Assembly (NCBI RefSeq): GCF_003319105.1
Contig: NZ_QOHH01000004.1
Coordinates: 240,061-304,060, forward strand
Reading direction: 5' to 3'
Source: Blastococcus sp. TF02-09
GTDB taxonomy: Bacteria; Actinomycetota; Actinomycetes; Mycobacteriales; Geodermatophilaceae
DNA length: 64,000 nt
Within the stretch, counting starts at the first letter, position 1. The number at the start of each line of letters is the position of its first letter. Below the pieces are notes generated by a model that saw only the letters and a list, made by a program, of their open reading frames with translations, did no database searches and was not told the DNA's origin. The position numbers and the translations under genes were made by a program. This document shows, piece by piece, positions 42,884 to 52,517 of this stretch.

Positions 42884-43609
42884 TCACATGGTGTTGACGA
42901 TCAGCCCGATGTGGGTGAAGAAGTTCAGGGCGCCGAAGAGAAAGAACGCTGCGCCGGAGAGAGCCCAGCAGACTCCGGCAATCCAGGCGACGGCGTTGAG
43001 CCGGCGTCCCCTGAGCACCAGTGGCAACAGGACTGCGCCCACACCGACGAGGACGTAGAGCATCGAAATGAAGGTTGCCTCGAGGACAGGGTAGTCGGCG
43101 AAGTTGCCCGAGATCGGCTCCTCGGGAGGGGCGGCGAAGAGCGTGTATCGCCACCCGGCTGCTGCGATACCGAAGCAGCCGAGACCCATTCCCACGGCGA
43201 ACACGGAAAGCGGGAGGAACGTTTCCGCCAGGGACGCGAAGGCATCGTTCTCGGCTGCGAGGACCGGGCCACGCCGCCACAGGAAGAAGGCTGCTCCCAG
43301 CAGCATGACCCCGAAGGCGAGCGAGGTCTCCCCGAAGATGATGTTGTCGAAGGGGAACTCCGGTGCGAGCGGCCAGGTGAGGGCCATGTGCAGACCGGTC
43401 GTCGTCAGGATGAATCCCAAGACGGCGAAGGCAAGCGCCCAGCCCTCGAATGCCACCGGGCGCCGTTTGACAAGCAGGTACCCAAGGCCTGACAAGAGCA
43501 GGAGACCCGACCCGGCTGCCACGGACATGACCGTGTTGTAAGTCGGCATGTTCTCCCAGTCGATCGTGAGACCTTCGTCGGCTGCCGCCAGCACATCCAT
43601 CGCTGCCAC
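42884..43609 (-). CDS. DUF981-family membrane protein
   Basis: The product is 241 aa from GTG 43609, chosen because AGGAAGG lies about 8 bp upstream; an in-frame start at 43633 has none. Six to seven membrane helices are visible, with the family-typical FDNIIFGETSLAFGVMLLGA in the middle. The function of DUF981 proteins is unknown. It is monocistronic, between the ureC remnant and a divergent pirin gene. Confidence 0.8.
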   Translation of the reverse strand: MAAMDVLAAADEGLTIDWENMPTYNTVMSVAAGSGLLLLSGLGYLLVKRRPVAFEGWALAFAVLGFILTTTGLHMALTWPLAPEFPFDNIIFGETSLAFGVMLLGAAFFLWRRGPVLAAENDAFASLAETFLPLSVFAVGMGLGCFGIAAAGWRYTLFAAPPEEPISGNFADYPVLEATFISMLYVLVGVGAVLLPLVLRGRRLNAVAWIAGVCWALSGAAFFLFGALNFFTHIGLIVNTM

Positions 43610-43789
43610 GACGGTGTCCCTTCCTCGCTGCACCGGTGTGACCTGGAGTCAAGCCCGATCACGGTGCCCTTCCTCGATCACTGGATCCCCCATTCTGGGT
43701 GCAGCCTCCGTAAACCGCTCACCGGCCAGCGCCCGTGCCAGGGCACGAGCGGTCGACCTCCGTCGGCGTCCTCTGCAAGGGTGAGCCGG

Positions 43790-44734
43790 GTGAGCGATGT
43801 CCAGATCATCTCCAGCCGGGAGGTCCCGCTCGGCGGGCCTCGGGCCATGACGGTCCGCCGGACCCTGCCGCAGCGCGCCCGATCCCTGATCGGCGCTTGG
43901 TGCTTCGTCGACCACTACGGGCCCGACGACGTCGCGGCCACCGGCGGCATGGACGTCGCCCCGCACCCGCACACCGGCCTGCAGACGGTCAGCTGGCTGT
44001 TCAGCGGCGAGATCGAGCACCGCGACACCACCGGCGCCCACGAGATCGTCCGGCCCGGGGAACTGAACCTGATGACCGCAGGGAGCGGGGTCGCACACTC
44101 CGAAGTCTCCACAGCCTCTTGCGGTGTCCTGCACGGCGTCCAGCTTTGGACCGCGCTGCCCGACTCCGCGCGCTCCGGTGACCGGAACTTCGTGCATCAC
44201 GTCCCCGAGCCGCTGCACCTGGACGGCGCCGTCGCCAGGGTGCTGCTCGGGGCCCTGGCGGGCTCCCCGTCGCCGGTCCCGACCGCCAGCCCGCTCCTCG
44301 GCGCGGAGCTCGTCCTCGACCCCTCGGCGCAGGTGGTGCTCGACGTGGCGCCGGAGTTCGAGCACGGCGTGCTTGTGGACGCCGGGCCGGTCATCCTCGA
44401 CGACGTCAAGCTTGCACCGGCCGAACTCGGCTATCGACCCCCTGGCAGCACCCGGCTGCGGCTCACCAACCCCATGGGCCGACCCGCCCGCCTGATGCTC
44501 CTGGGCGGCGAGCCGTTCGACGAGCCGGTCATCATGTGGTGGAACTTCATCGGGCGCACGCACGAAGAGATCGGCGGCTTTCGCGAGGAGTGGGAGGCCG
44601 GCTCGGAGCGGTTCGGACAGGTGCAGGGCTACACCGGCGAGGTGGCCCGGCTGCCCGCGCCGCCGCTGCCGACCGTCCGGCTCAAGCCCCGGCTCACCCC
44701 GCCTGGGCCCGGCGATCCCAGCGCCTGGGGGTAG
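43790..44734 (+). CDS. Pirin-family protein
   Basis: The product is 314 aa from GTG 43790 (VSDVQII). The bicupin pirin pattern is clear: MDVAPHPHTGLQTVSWLFSG with the metal-binding His residues, GEIEHRDTTGAHEIVRPGEL, and MTAGSGVAHSEVS. The C-terminal cupin ends GEPFDEPVIMWWNFIGRTHE. Pirins are iron proteins with varied roles, including quercetinase activity and regulation of redox metabolism. A second, different pirin is encoded at 52757. Confidence 0.88.
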   Translation: MSDVQIISSREVPLGGPRAMTVRRTLPQRARSLIGAWCFVDHYGPDDVAATGGMDVAPHPHTGLQTVSWLFSGEIEHRDTTGAHEIVRPGELNLMTAGSGVAHSEVSTASCGVLHGVQLWTALPDSARSGDRNFVHHVPEPLHLDGAVARVLLGALAGSPSPVPTASPLLGAELVLDPSAQVVLDVAPEFEHGVLVDAGPVILDDVKLAPAELGYRPPGSTRLRLTNPMGRPARLMLLGGEPFDEPVIMWWNFIGRTHEEIGGFREEWEAGSERFGQVQGYTGEVARLPAPPLPTVRLKPRLTPPGPGDPSAWG

Positions 44735-45121
44735 GTCGTTGATGGACCGTTCTGTGGGGTGGCGCTGCCGCCAGGAACCGGCGACGGTCCTGCCCATGAC
44801 GCCCGGCTTGCAGATCCGATGACGGCGGAGAGCGCCGCGGCACTGCTGCCCGCCGACGGTCGGCTCCCCCCGGCGGGCACTTCTACTCTGGCGGCCTCGA
44901 GCCGAGCGCAGCCACGAACCGGTCCGCGATCTCGGCTCTCCGGAGGAGATCCTGCGGGGTCGGGCAGATGGCACGGCTTCGACGTCGCTCCCTGCCGACG
45001 CCGATGAATGACCTCATCACCGCCTGCCTGCACCCACAGATGGCGGAGGTTGCTTCCGCAATCACCGCCTGGGCGAACAGTGCTCAGCCCGGCCGACCTC
45101 AGCTCCTGGCTCAACCCCAAG

Positions 45122-45440
45122 GGTTAAGGAGGCCATACCTCTTCGGTGGACGTCATGGGTGGACGACGCCTTGACCGTCCGCAGCCCCCGCCGGATGCCG
45201 CTACGGAACAGTTCGGGCACCTCTCGGTGACCCCCTGCTCGCCGCGGACGGCCAGGGGCCACGAGTGCCCGGCCGATCATGATGGTCCGGGCGCCGAGGG
45301 CAAGGGTCTTGACGACGTCGGAACCGCGGCGAATGCCGCCGTCCATGAGCACGCCAGATCTGGTCGCCGACGGCGTCGGCGACGGCGGGCGGGGTCCGGA
45401 TGGCGCTCATCTTGTCGTCGAATGAGTTGCCTCCGCGAGA
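45122..45440 (-). pseudogene. Remnant of an FMN-dependent alpha-hydroxy-acid dehydrogenase
   Basis: Reading leftward, one frame gives DDKMSAIRTPPAVADAVGDQ. After a one-base shift, VLMDGGIRRGSDVVKTLALG and ARTIMIGRAL follow, matching the FMN-binding C-terminal part of lactate dehydrogenase/glycolate oxidase enzymes (DGGIRRGSDV is the hallmark). A tail with SSTHDV follows. The N-terminal two thirds and the catalytic His region are missing. Frameshift plus truncation make it a pseudogene. Confidence 0.75.
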
Positions 45441-45722
45441 GCGCGGCCCAGCCTGCTAAGCGCCAGACTATGCATCGCGGTGAGCTGAGAGTTCGGCTAC
45501 CCGCGGCTGTTTCAGAGCCATCTCCGGCTCTGCGCCGCTGCTGGACGCGCACTGGTAGTCCTCACGGCCTCGGGCCGAAAACCGCAGTCGGCTGACCGCT
45601 CATGAGCTCGGGAGTCGCGCTCGTCCGACTCGGCGTGACGGTCGGGTGACGAACGGCTTCGTTAGGTGTGGAGTGGTTCGGCATGGAGCATGTACGTCAT
45701 CAGTCGCTACCCGGAGGTCGCA

Positions 45723-45878
45723 GTGCTCGGACTCATCGCGTTCTTGTTGATCATCTGGCTGGTCTTGATCATCATTGGTGCCGTCGTGAAGGGGCTGTTC
45801 TGGCTCGTCGTGGTCGGAGCCGTTCTGTTCGTCGCCACCGCAGCCCTCGGCTGGGTGAAACGACACACAAGCGCGTAA
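45723..45878 (+). CDS. Small hydrophobic membrane protein
   Basis: The 51-residue product starts at GTG 45723, with a perfect GGAGG 5 bp upstream, which decides this start over a longer frame from 45666. It is almost entirely two membrane helices (LGLIAFLLIIWLVLIIIGAV and LFWLVVVGAVLFVATAAL) with a basic tail. Such tiny hydrophobic proteins are common in actinobacteria, and their role is unknown. Confidence 0.65.
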   Translation: MLGLIAFLLIIWLVLIIIGAVVKGLFWLVVVGAVLFVATAALGWVKRHTSA

Positions 45879-46128
45879 CTCCGCACCGCAAGTACGTAGC
45901 TCCGGAACTGCGCGGTCACCCTCTGGCTCAGCGTTGAGGAAGACATGTCCCAGCAGTCGAGCCAGTAGCGGCAAGTAGGTGGTCTTCGACTACTGCAGGA
46001 TTCCGAAGGAATACCAGAATTGGGCCTCGTGTCCGGGTCGGTGGTCGGTCTCCGCCCCCGGGCCTGGTCGAAGTGGCCTCCGAGACCTCGGCGCTGTACA
46101 CGTGGGGTGCAGAGAAGAGCCGGCCAGC

Positions 46129-47319
46129 TCACCGTCCTCCGGTCGGCTGCCTGACCGAGGAACCGCCGGCCGGGGCCACTTCCTCGCCCGGATGCGCGCC
46201 GTCGTCCTCTTTGTCCGGGCCTCCCTGGAGCATTTTCTTGCGGAAGCGCCAGACCAGGCCGAGCGCGGCCAGTTCGACGGCGGCGGCACCGGCGGCGATC
46301 CACTGCTCGGTGTAGAAGAGCAGCACGTTGACGACGGTCAGGGCGAGCAGCAGGGCACCCTGGCCGAGCTCCACGCCCCGCCGGTCGCGGCCGCGCGCGA
46401 TCTGGACCGCCGCGACGAGCAGCAGGGCGCCGACGACGAGGTCCAGACCGACCCGCAGCAGGAGCAGCGTGACGCCGATCCCGTCCTGGATGTTCACCCG
46501 GGCGTAGTCGTTAGCCGCGTCGGCGAGACCGGTGGTCGATCCGTCCTGCAGGTCGACGCCGAGGTACCCGACGACCGCGAGATCGCCGACTGCCACGATC
46601 CCCAGCAGGGTCAGTGCCGCCACGGTCAGCCGGCGCAACCGCGCGCCGACGAGGTGCCGGTCGGCCCACCGGTCGAGCCGGTCGGCCAGCCGCCGGAGCC
46701 GTCCGGGTTCGTCGATGCCGCCGTCCAGCGCCCCGCTGCGGGTGAGTTCGAGCAGGTCGCCGGCCAGCCGCGATAGCCGTTCGGTGTCCGAGCTGCAGGC
46801 GGACTCGAGGCGGCGCTCCAGCTCCCGGCGGTCGTCCCGGGAGAGGTCGCGGTCCACGACGTCGCCGAGCAGCTCGAGCGCCGCGTGCAGTTGGGAGCGG
46901 GGCGAGTGGTCGCGCTGACCGCGGACCCGGAAGTAGACCCATAGGGCTAGCACGAAGACGGCGTAGGCGACCGGGGCGGCGGCGTCGAAGAAGTAGTCGT
47001 TGTCGTCGGTGATGAACTTGCCGATCTCGTCGACGAACAGGCCCGCTCCGACACCGGTGAGCAGAGCCGCCCAGGGCAACGCCGACCGGTTCTTAAGCAC
47101 CAACGGCAGAATGCCGCCGACGAACAGCAGGAGGCCGCCCCAGACGGAGTGGGCGATGTGCAGGGTGCCCCCGCCGACGGTCGGGTAGCCGGTCAGCTCG
47201 AGGTAGAGCCGGGTGATGACGATCGAGCCGCCGAAGCCCAGCAGCGTCAGGAAGAGGTATTTGTCGGCGTCCAACCGGCGCGCGAGGTGGTGCAGACGGC
47301 GGCGGACGACGGAGAGCAC
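46129..47319 (-). CDS. Polytopic membrane protein of unknown function
   Basis: The product is 396 aa from GTG 47319. It has four N-terminal membrane helices (about 20-130), a charged cytoplasmic helical region (about 135-230, LERRLESACSSDTERLSRLA) and four more membrane helices (about 235-370), ending in a charged tail. I do not recognise the family. It shares strand with the alpha/beta hydrolase upstream (gap 51 bp) and may be cotranscribed. Confidence 0.72.
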   Translation of the reverse strand: MLSVVRRRLHHLARRLDADKYLFLTLLGFGGSIVITRLYLELTGYPTVGGGTLHIAHSVWGGLLLFVGGILPLVLKNRSALPWAALLTGVGAGLFVDEIGKFITDDNDYFFDAAAPVAYAVFVLALWVYFRVRGQRDHSPRSQLHAALELLGDVVDRDLSRDDRRELERRLESACSSDTERLSRLAGDLLELTRSGALDGGIDEPGRLRRLADRLDRWADRHLVGARLRRLTVAALTLLGIVAVGDLAVVGYLGVDLQDGSTTGLADAANDYARVNIQDGIGVTLLLLRVGLDLVVGALLLVAAVQIARGRDRRGVELGQGALLLALTVVNVLLFYTEQWIAAGAAAVELAALGLVWRFRKKMLQGGPDKEDDGAHPGEEVAPAGGSSVRQPTGGR

Positions 47320-47370
47320 GGTGGGGTCTGCCCGCCCCAGGGTTGGTCGAACCTCGTGTCAGGACGGTGG

Positions 47371-48138
47371 TCAGGTGTGCTCGGCCAGGAACGGACGGGC
47401 AGCCTGGGCCAGCGCGTCGGGGGAGGAGAAGACGAGTCCGTGCGGGGCGCCGGGAAGCACCACCAGTTCGCCGTCGGAGAGCAGGTTGGTGACGCGATCT
47501 GCCCACCACGCAGAAACGACCGGATCACGCTCACCCCGCACGACCAGGGCGGGGTGGCGGAGACGGCGCAGCCGGTCGGTCGCATCCGTCTGCATCGACT
47601 CAATCAGGGTCCGCCACATGCGCCAGGGCCCGGCCCGGAGGTAGTCCGAGACCGCGATAGGCAACAGGCTCGGTGCCTCCCGCGGCGCATCCGCCAGGAG
47701 TCGCAGCGCCTGTTGCCACGGCTGGCGAGCTCGTGGATCGCGGCTGGGACTGCCCAGCACGAGACAGGAGACCCGATCCGGGTGGCGGTCGGCGACATGC
47801 GCGGCGACCTGGCACCCCAGGGAGTGGCCGAACAGGCCTGCGCGCTCCAGCCCCACCGCGTCCATCCAGGTGACGAGCGCATCGGCCAGTTCCGGCAACG
47901 TGAGCGGGCGTGCAGGGCGTGTGCTCCGCCCGAAGCCGGGCAAGTCGGGCGCGAAGACACGGAAGTCCTCGGCCAGTAGACGCTGCACCGGGAGGAGGTA
48001 GCGGCCGGACATGCCCAGCCCGTGCACCAGCACCACGTCGCCGCACACGGATACAGCGGTGTCCAGTTCATCGGCCGAGGGGCCCAGCAGCCGGGTGTGG
48101 ACTCGCCACGGCCCCACTGGGACCCAATCCAGCGTCAC
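47371..48138 (-). CDS. Alpha/beta hydrolase
   Basis: The product is 255 aa from GTG 48138 (VTLDWVPVGPW), with GAGG 5 bp upstream; longer frames have no ribosome site. The oxyanion motif VLVHGLGMSGRY, nucleophile GHSLG, acid GERDPVV and catalytic His in PGAPHGLVF are all present. No lid or signal peptide is obvious, so it is a cytoplasmic esterase-, lipase- or dehalogenase-like enzyme of unknown substrate. Confidence 0.87.
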   Translation of the reverse strand: MTLDWVPVGPWRVHTRLLGPSADELDTAVSVCGDVVLVHGLGMSGRYLLPVQRLLAEDFRVFAPDLPGFGRSTRPARPLTLPELADALVTWMDAVGLERAGLFGHSLGCQVAAHVADRHPDRVSCLVLGSPSRDPRARQPWQQALRLLADAPREAPSLLPIAVSDYLRAGPWRMWRTLIESMQTDATDRLRRLRHPALVVRGERDPVVSAWWADRVTNLLSDGELVVLPGAPHGLVFSSPDALAQAARPFLAEHT

Positions 48139-48202
48139 GTAGACCTCGATTCGTGGGCAGTGGGACTGCCCGGACTTCAGTTGACTCTGATCGGTAGGGC
48201 GG

Positions 48203-48523
48203 TCAGGCCGCGTGAGCGGCCTGGGTGAGTGTCTCGAACTCGCTGGCCAGCCCCAGGAACGCGAATAAGCCGACCAGCACGAACCCACAGACACCACCGG
48301 CGACCAGGATCGCCGGTGACCACAGCGGGCGTACACGTTGCCGCGGACCGCCAATCTGTTTCCCCAATCGCCTGCGCCCCGACCAGCAGCGGACACGCTG
48401 CTCAGCGATGCTCCCGAGGCGCGGCTCGCGAATAGAGCTGCTGGTGGTGCGCAGCCCACCGGCAGCTCCCAAGACCGCCGTGACTGTCAGGAGGGCGATC
48501 CTTGCGGTGCGGGCGAGTCTCAT
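48203..48523 (-). CDS. Possible small membrane protein
   Basis: The 106-residue frame has an N-terminal hydrophobic segment (ALLTVTAVLGAAGGL) and a second near the end (AILVAGGVCGFVLVGLFAFLG). There is no good ribosome site and no family match, so it may be chance. If real, it lies just upstream of the alpha/beta hydrolase on the same strand. Confidence 0.33.
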   Translation of the reverse strand: MRLARTARIALLTVTAVLGAAGGLRTTSSSIREPRLGSIAEQRVRCWSGRRRLGKQIGGPRQRVRPLWSPAILVAGGVCGFVLVGLFAFLGLASEFETLTQAAHAA

Positions 48524-48945
48524 TCAGGACACCCACCGGTCCGTGCTGGTCCCTGGCACATCACCTGCGTTCACGGTCTCCTACCGGCGTGTCCGGCGGT
48601 GGGGTGCGGAGAAGCGAGCGACTTCTGGCTGATCAGCGGGCGCAGCCGGCGGCACGACCGACCCATCGCCGTTGTGGCTGCCGCGGTAGGCCGATCGGAC
48701 GGGGCTCGCGCCGCGATGACGACCCGTCTGGCGGAGCCTGCGCGCCTGTCGTTGCGGGCGGCGATTGCAGCCCGACCGTGCGCGGCGGCGGATCCAAGAG
48801 CCACCGCATGCCGACCACATCGAACAGGTGCGTGAGCCAGGAGCCGATCGCTAGTAGCCATGAGCGGGTACGGCGGGGAGAGGACACAGCTCGACGTCCC
48901 CGCGCAGATCCGGACGACACGAACGGGGACGACCTGACCGCACCG

Positions 48946-49172
48946 ACCCTGGACGCCGACCCGTGGCCGGTCCGCGAGCCGTTCGTCGACCTAGCGGCGT
49001 CTGCCACCGCAAGATTTGTCTTCAGCCTGTCCAACGGCTACCTCGGTTGTTCGGGGCCCGCTCGACGAAGTCGAGCCCTGAACCACCCGCGGCACTTACC
49101 TGTCCGGAGCCTTTGAGGCACATCCGCTGTCACATCCCGAGGGCAGATACGAGCATCCGAAGGAGGGGCAGG
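48946..49172 (+). pseudogene. N-terminal remnant of a glycoside hydrolase family 65 enzyme
   Basis: DPWPVREPFVDLAASATA, then FSLSNGYLG, match the start of GH65 trehalose/maltose phosphorylases. After a one-base shift, GTYLSGAFEAHPLSHPEG follows, again as in the family, with an in-frame stop between. The remaining 650 or so residues are gone, and the next intact gene begins about 20 bp later. Confidence 0.7.
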
Positions 49173-49191
49173 CGACGGGTAGGTTCGCGAA

Positions 49192-50457
49192 ATGAGTCCT
49201 CTCCGGCCAGTAGTGGCCGTCGTTGGTCATCGTCTGGACCCCGAGCACTATCGGGTTCGGGACTTTCTGACCCGAATCGCGCAACCATTCGACTGGTACG
49301 AGGCCGGTTCCGAGGACGCTGAGCAGCTGTTGGGTCGCCACGGCGCGACTGGGGAGCCGCTGCCGGTGGTGATCGACGGGGACGCCAGCATCGTCGCCGC
49401 GACGGCCGCGGTTCTCGCTCGTGCCTGGGACGTGCCGACGATGCCGTCGCGCGCTCACTACGACGTGGCCATCGTCGGAGCGGGGCCGGCCGGTCTGGCC
49501 GCGGCTGTGTACGCGGCGTCGGACGGTCTCTCGACGCTGCTGGTTGAGAGCGAGGCGCCGGGTGGGCAGGCGTCGCACACGGCGATGATCGAAAACTTCT
49601 TCGGCTTTCCTGAAGGCATCGGGGGGGCCGAGCTCGCACGGCTGGCGTGGCGCCAGGCCGTCGGCTTCGGCACCGACCTGGTGCTACTGCGTGGCGTCGT
49701 CGGCCACGAGGTCGTCCCGTCCGGTGACGTGCGGTTCGACTTGGCCGGCGACGTGTCGGTGACCTCGACGATTGCGATCGCCGCCCCGGGGATGGAGTGG
49801 CGTCGGCTGAAAGTCCCGGGGCTGGAGGAGCTGCTCGACCGCGGCGTCTACTACGGCGCCGGGCGCAGCGAGGCGTTCCACTGCGGCGGCGAGGACGTGA
49901 CCGTGATCGGAGCCGGCAACTCCGCCGGGCAGGCGGTCCTGGAGCTGGCCAAGGCGGGAGCGAGGGTGACGATGCTCGTGCGCGGCGAGGATCTGAGCAC
50001 GTCGATGTCCGGGTATCTCGTGGACCGGATCGAGGCCGACCGGCGCATCGACGTCCGGCTGGGCTCACAGGTCACCGAGGTGGATGCCGAGGCCGAACGG
50101 CTGAGCCGGGTAACGGTCGAGGACAGTGGCGGAAGGATCGAGCAGCGTGCCGCACAGGCGATGTTCGTGTGCATCGGCGGTGTGCCGCGCAGCGGGTGGG
50201 CGGCCGGTGCGGGGGTGCAGACCGATGCTCGCGGCTACGTTGTCACCGGCCCCGATCTGCTGGCGGCGGGCCGACGTCCCGCGGACTGGCCGCTGGAGCG
50301 TGACCCGTTCACCCTGGAGACCAGCGTGCCCGGCTTCTTCGCCGCCGGTGACGTGCGCAGCGGCAGTACTAAACGAGTCGCCGGCGCGGTCGGCGAGGGG
50401 GCCATGGCAGTCGCGCTCGCGCATCGACGCCTCACCGAGCTCGAGGGGCTGCCCTGA
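49192..50457 (+). CDS. Thioredoxin-reductase-like FAD oxidoreductase without the redox CxxC
   Basis: The 421-residue product has an N-terminal thioredoxin/glutaredoxin-like domain of about 90 residues with no active-site CxxC. It then has a thioredoxin-reductase fold: FAD site DVAIVGAGPAGLAAAVYAAS near 97, second nucleotide site VTVIGAGNSAGQAVLELA near 240, and FFAAGDVRSGSTKRVAGAVG near the end. Where thioredoxin reductase has CATC it reads YYGAGRSEAFHCGG with a single Cys. It is likely an NAD(P)H-dependent flavoprotein with another acceptor. Confidence 0.82.
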   Translation: MSPLRPVVAVVGHRLDPEHYRVRDFLTRIAQPFDWYEAGSEDAEQLLGRHGATGEPLPVVIDGDASIVAATAAVLARAWDVPTMPSRAHYDVAIVGAGPAGLAAAVYAASDGLSTLLVESEAPGGQASHTAMIENFFGFPEGIGGAELARLAWRQAVGFGTDLVLLRGVVGHEVVPSGDVRFDLAGDVSVTSTIAIAAPGMEWRRLKVPGLEELLDRGVYYGAGRSEAFHCGGEDVTVIGAGNSAGQAVLELAKAGARVTMLVRGEDLSTSMSGYLVDRIEADRRIDVRLGSQVTEVDAEAERLSRVTVEDSGGRIEQRAAQAMFVCIGGVPRSGWAAGAGVQTDARGYVVTGPDLLAAGRRPADWPLERDPFTLETSVPGFFAAGDVRSGSTKRVAGAVGEGAMAVALAHRRLTELEGLP

Positions 50458-50479
50458 CTCGCGGTTCTACGGCGGCATG

Positions 50480-50686
50480 GAGGATCGCTCGGCGGCCACC
50501 CGAGTCTGGACGGCAGGAGCGACGTCGCCAGCGAAGCGACGCAGGTCGAATACGGATGGTCCTGGAGCGTCACGAGGTCCAGGCCGACCCGCTCGCCGAG
50601 AACGGCGAGCCCCACGGTCGCTGCTGGGTCGGCGTTCGTCGGCGTCAGGAGGATCCGAACTGCACGGGGAAGCCGTAGTCGATCAT
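50480..50686 (-). pseudogene. N-terminal remnant of a luciferase-like (LLM) flavin monooxygenase
   Basis: Reading leftward from 50686, MIDYGFPVQFG is followed after a one-base shift by LLTPTNADPAATVGLAVLGE and RVGLDLVTLQDHPY, the typical start of LLM-class oxidoreductases. It then degenerates near 50480. Frameshift and loss of most of the protein mark a pseudogene. Confidence 0.68.
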
Positions 50687-50780
50687 CGCCGACCACACGT
50701 CGCCGTGCGTGATGCCATGGGTCCCTCTCCTCGTGTGGTGCTCGGCGTGCACCGGACACGAGACACCCGCCGGGCGTTGG

Positions 50781-52517
50781 TCAGGGACGCGGGATGTTGC
50801 GCAGGTTGGCGCGGGCCAGGTCGATCATCTTGCCGACGCCGCCGCCGAGGATCTGCTTGGTGGCCGACAGGGCGAAGCCGCGAACCTGCTCGCCGGTGAT
50901 AGCCGGCGGGATCGACAAGGCGTTGGCGTCGGTGACGAACTCCATGAGCACGGGCCCCGGCTGCGACAGGCCGGTTGCCAGGGTGGTGCTCACCTCCGCT
51001 GGGTCCTCCACGCGCATCGACGGGATGCCGACGGCCTGCGCGATCGCGGCGAAGTTCGTCGGCTCGTGGTCGGTCTGGTAGTCGGGGATGCCGTCGACCA
51101 TCATCTCCAGCTTCACCATGCCGAGCGACGCGTTGTTGAACAGCACGATCTTGACCGGCAGCCGGTGCTGCCGGACGGTGATGAGTTCCCCAAGCAGCAT
51201 CGCCAGGCCGCCGTCCCCGCTCATGCTGATCACCTGCCGGTCGGGCGCTGCGAACTGCGCGCCGATGGCGTGGGGGAGGGCGTTGGCCATCGAGCCGTGG
51301 CGGTAGGAGCCGATGACGCGGCGCCGGCCGTTGGGGGTCAGGTAGCGGGCGGCCCAGACGTTGCACATGCCGGTGTCCACGGTGAACACCGCGTCATCGG
51401 CGGCCAGCTCGTCCAGCTGCGCCGCCACGTACTCGGGGCGGATGGGCCGCATCGTCGTCACGCGGTGCGTGTATGCGTCGACGACCCGTTCCAGCGCCTC
51501 GGCGTGCTCGCGCAGCATCGTGTCGAGGAACGCCCGGTCGGATTTCTGCTCCGCTAGCGGCAGGAGGGCTCGGACGGTCTCGCCGACGTCTCCGTGGACG
51601 GCGACCTCCAGCGGGCTGCGCCGACCGAGGTGGTCGGCGTTCGCGTCGACCTGTGCGGTCCGCCGCTGGGGCAGAAAGTTGGCGTAGGGAAAGTCGGTGC
51701 CCAGCAGCACGAGCAGGTCGGCCTCGTGGGTGGCCTTGTGCGCGGCGCCGTAGCCGAGCAGGCCGCTCATCCCGACGTCGTAGGGGTTGTCGTACTGGAC
51801 CCACTCCTTGCCGCCGAGCGCGTGACCGACCGGGGCGAGCACCTTTCCGGCCAGCTCCATCACCTCGTCGTGGGCGTCCCTGCACCCGGCACCGCAGAAC
51901 AGCGTGACCGTGCGGGCGCCGTTGATGGCGTCCGCCAGCGCCTGGACCTGCTCGGCCGCCGGCACCACCGGTGAAGGTCGGGTGACCATCGCGGTGGTCG
52001 TCGTCGGGCCGCCGGACTTCGCGGCGGCCAGATCGCCGGGCAGGACGACGACGGCGACCCCGCGCTTCCCCAGTGTGGCCTGGATCGCCACCCGTAGGGC
52101 ATGCGGCATCTGCGTGGGGGTGACCATCTCGCACCACAGCGAGCAGTCCTGGAACGTCCGCTCCGGGTGGGTCTCCTGGAAGAAGCTGGTCCCGATCTCC
52201 TGCGACTGGATGTGCGAGGCGATGGCCAGCACGGGCGCGCCATTGCCGTTGGCGTCGTAGAGCCCCTGGATCAGGTGCGTGTTGCCGGGCCCGCAGCTGC
52301 CCGCGCACACCGCCAGACGGCCGGTGATCTGGGCCTCCGCCGCAGCGGCGAACGCGCCGGCCTCCTCGTTGTGGACGTGGACCCACTCCATGCCCTCGGT
52401 GCGGCGGACGACGTCCACGATCGGGTTGAGACTGTCGCCGACGATTCCGTAGATGCGCCGGGCGCCGGCATCGCGCAGCATCTGGACCAGTTGCTCGGCA
52501 ACGGCGGGGTGGGCCAT
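50781..52517 (-). CDS. poxB: Thiamine-diphosphate enzyme, pyruvate dehydrogenase (quinone)-like
   Basis: The product is 578 aa from ATG 52517 (MAHPAVAEQ), with AGGAG 7 bp upstream. The N-terminal Pyr domain has catalytic Glu in HVHNEEAGAFAAAAEA. The central domain has FCGAGCRDAHDEVMELA. The C-terminal PP domain has the ThDP motif from SGDGGLAML to VLFNN. Length and VGMSGLLGYGAAH fit PoxB, which oxidises pyruvate to acetate and CO2 with electrons to the quinone pool. The amphipathic C-terminal membrane tail of E. coli PoxB is not obvious. Acetolactate synthase is less likely from the motif set. Confidence 0.85.
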   Translation of the reverse strand: MAHPAVAEQLVQMLRDAGARRIYGIVGDSLNPIVDVVRRTEGMEWVHVHNEEAGAFAAAAEAQITGRLAVCAGSCGPGNTHLIQGLYDANGNGAPVLAIASHIQSQEIGTSFFQETHPERTFQDCSLWCEMVTPTQMPHALRVAIQATLGKRGVAVVVLPGDLAAAKSGGPTTTTAMVTRPSPVVPAAEQVQALADAINGARTVTLFCGAGCRDAHDEVMELAGKVLAPVGHALGGKEWVQYDNPYDVGMSGLLGYGAAHKATHEADLLVLLGTDFPYANFLPQRRTAQVDANADHLGRRSPLEVAVHGDVGETVRALLPLAEQKSDRAFLDTMLREHAEALERVVDAYTHRVTTMRPIRPEYVAAQLDELAADDAVFTVDTGMCNVWAARYLTPNGRRRVIGSYRHGSMANALPHAIGAQFAAPDRQVISMSGDGGLAMLLGELITVRQHRLPVKIVLFNNASLGMVKLEMMVDGIPDYQTDHEPTNFAAIAQAVGIPSMRVEDPAEVSTTLATGLSQPGPVLMEFVTDANALSIPPAITGEQVRGFALSATKQILGGGVGKMIDLARANLRNIPRP

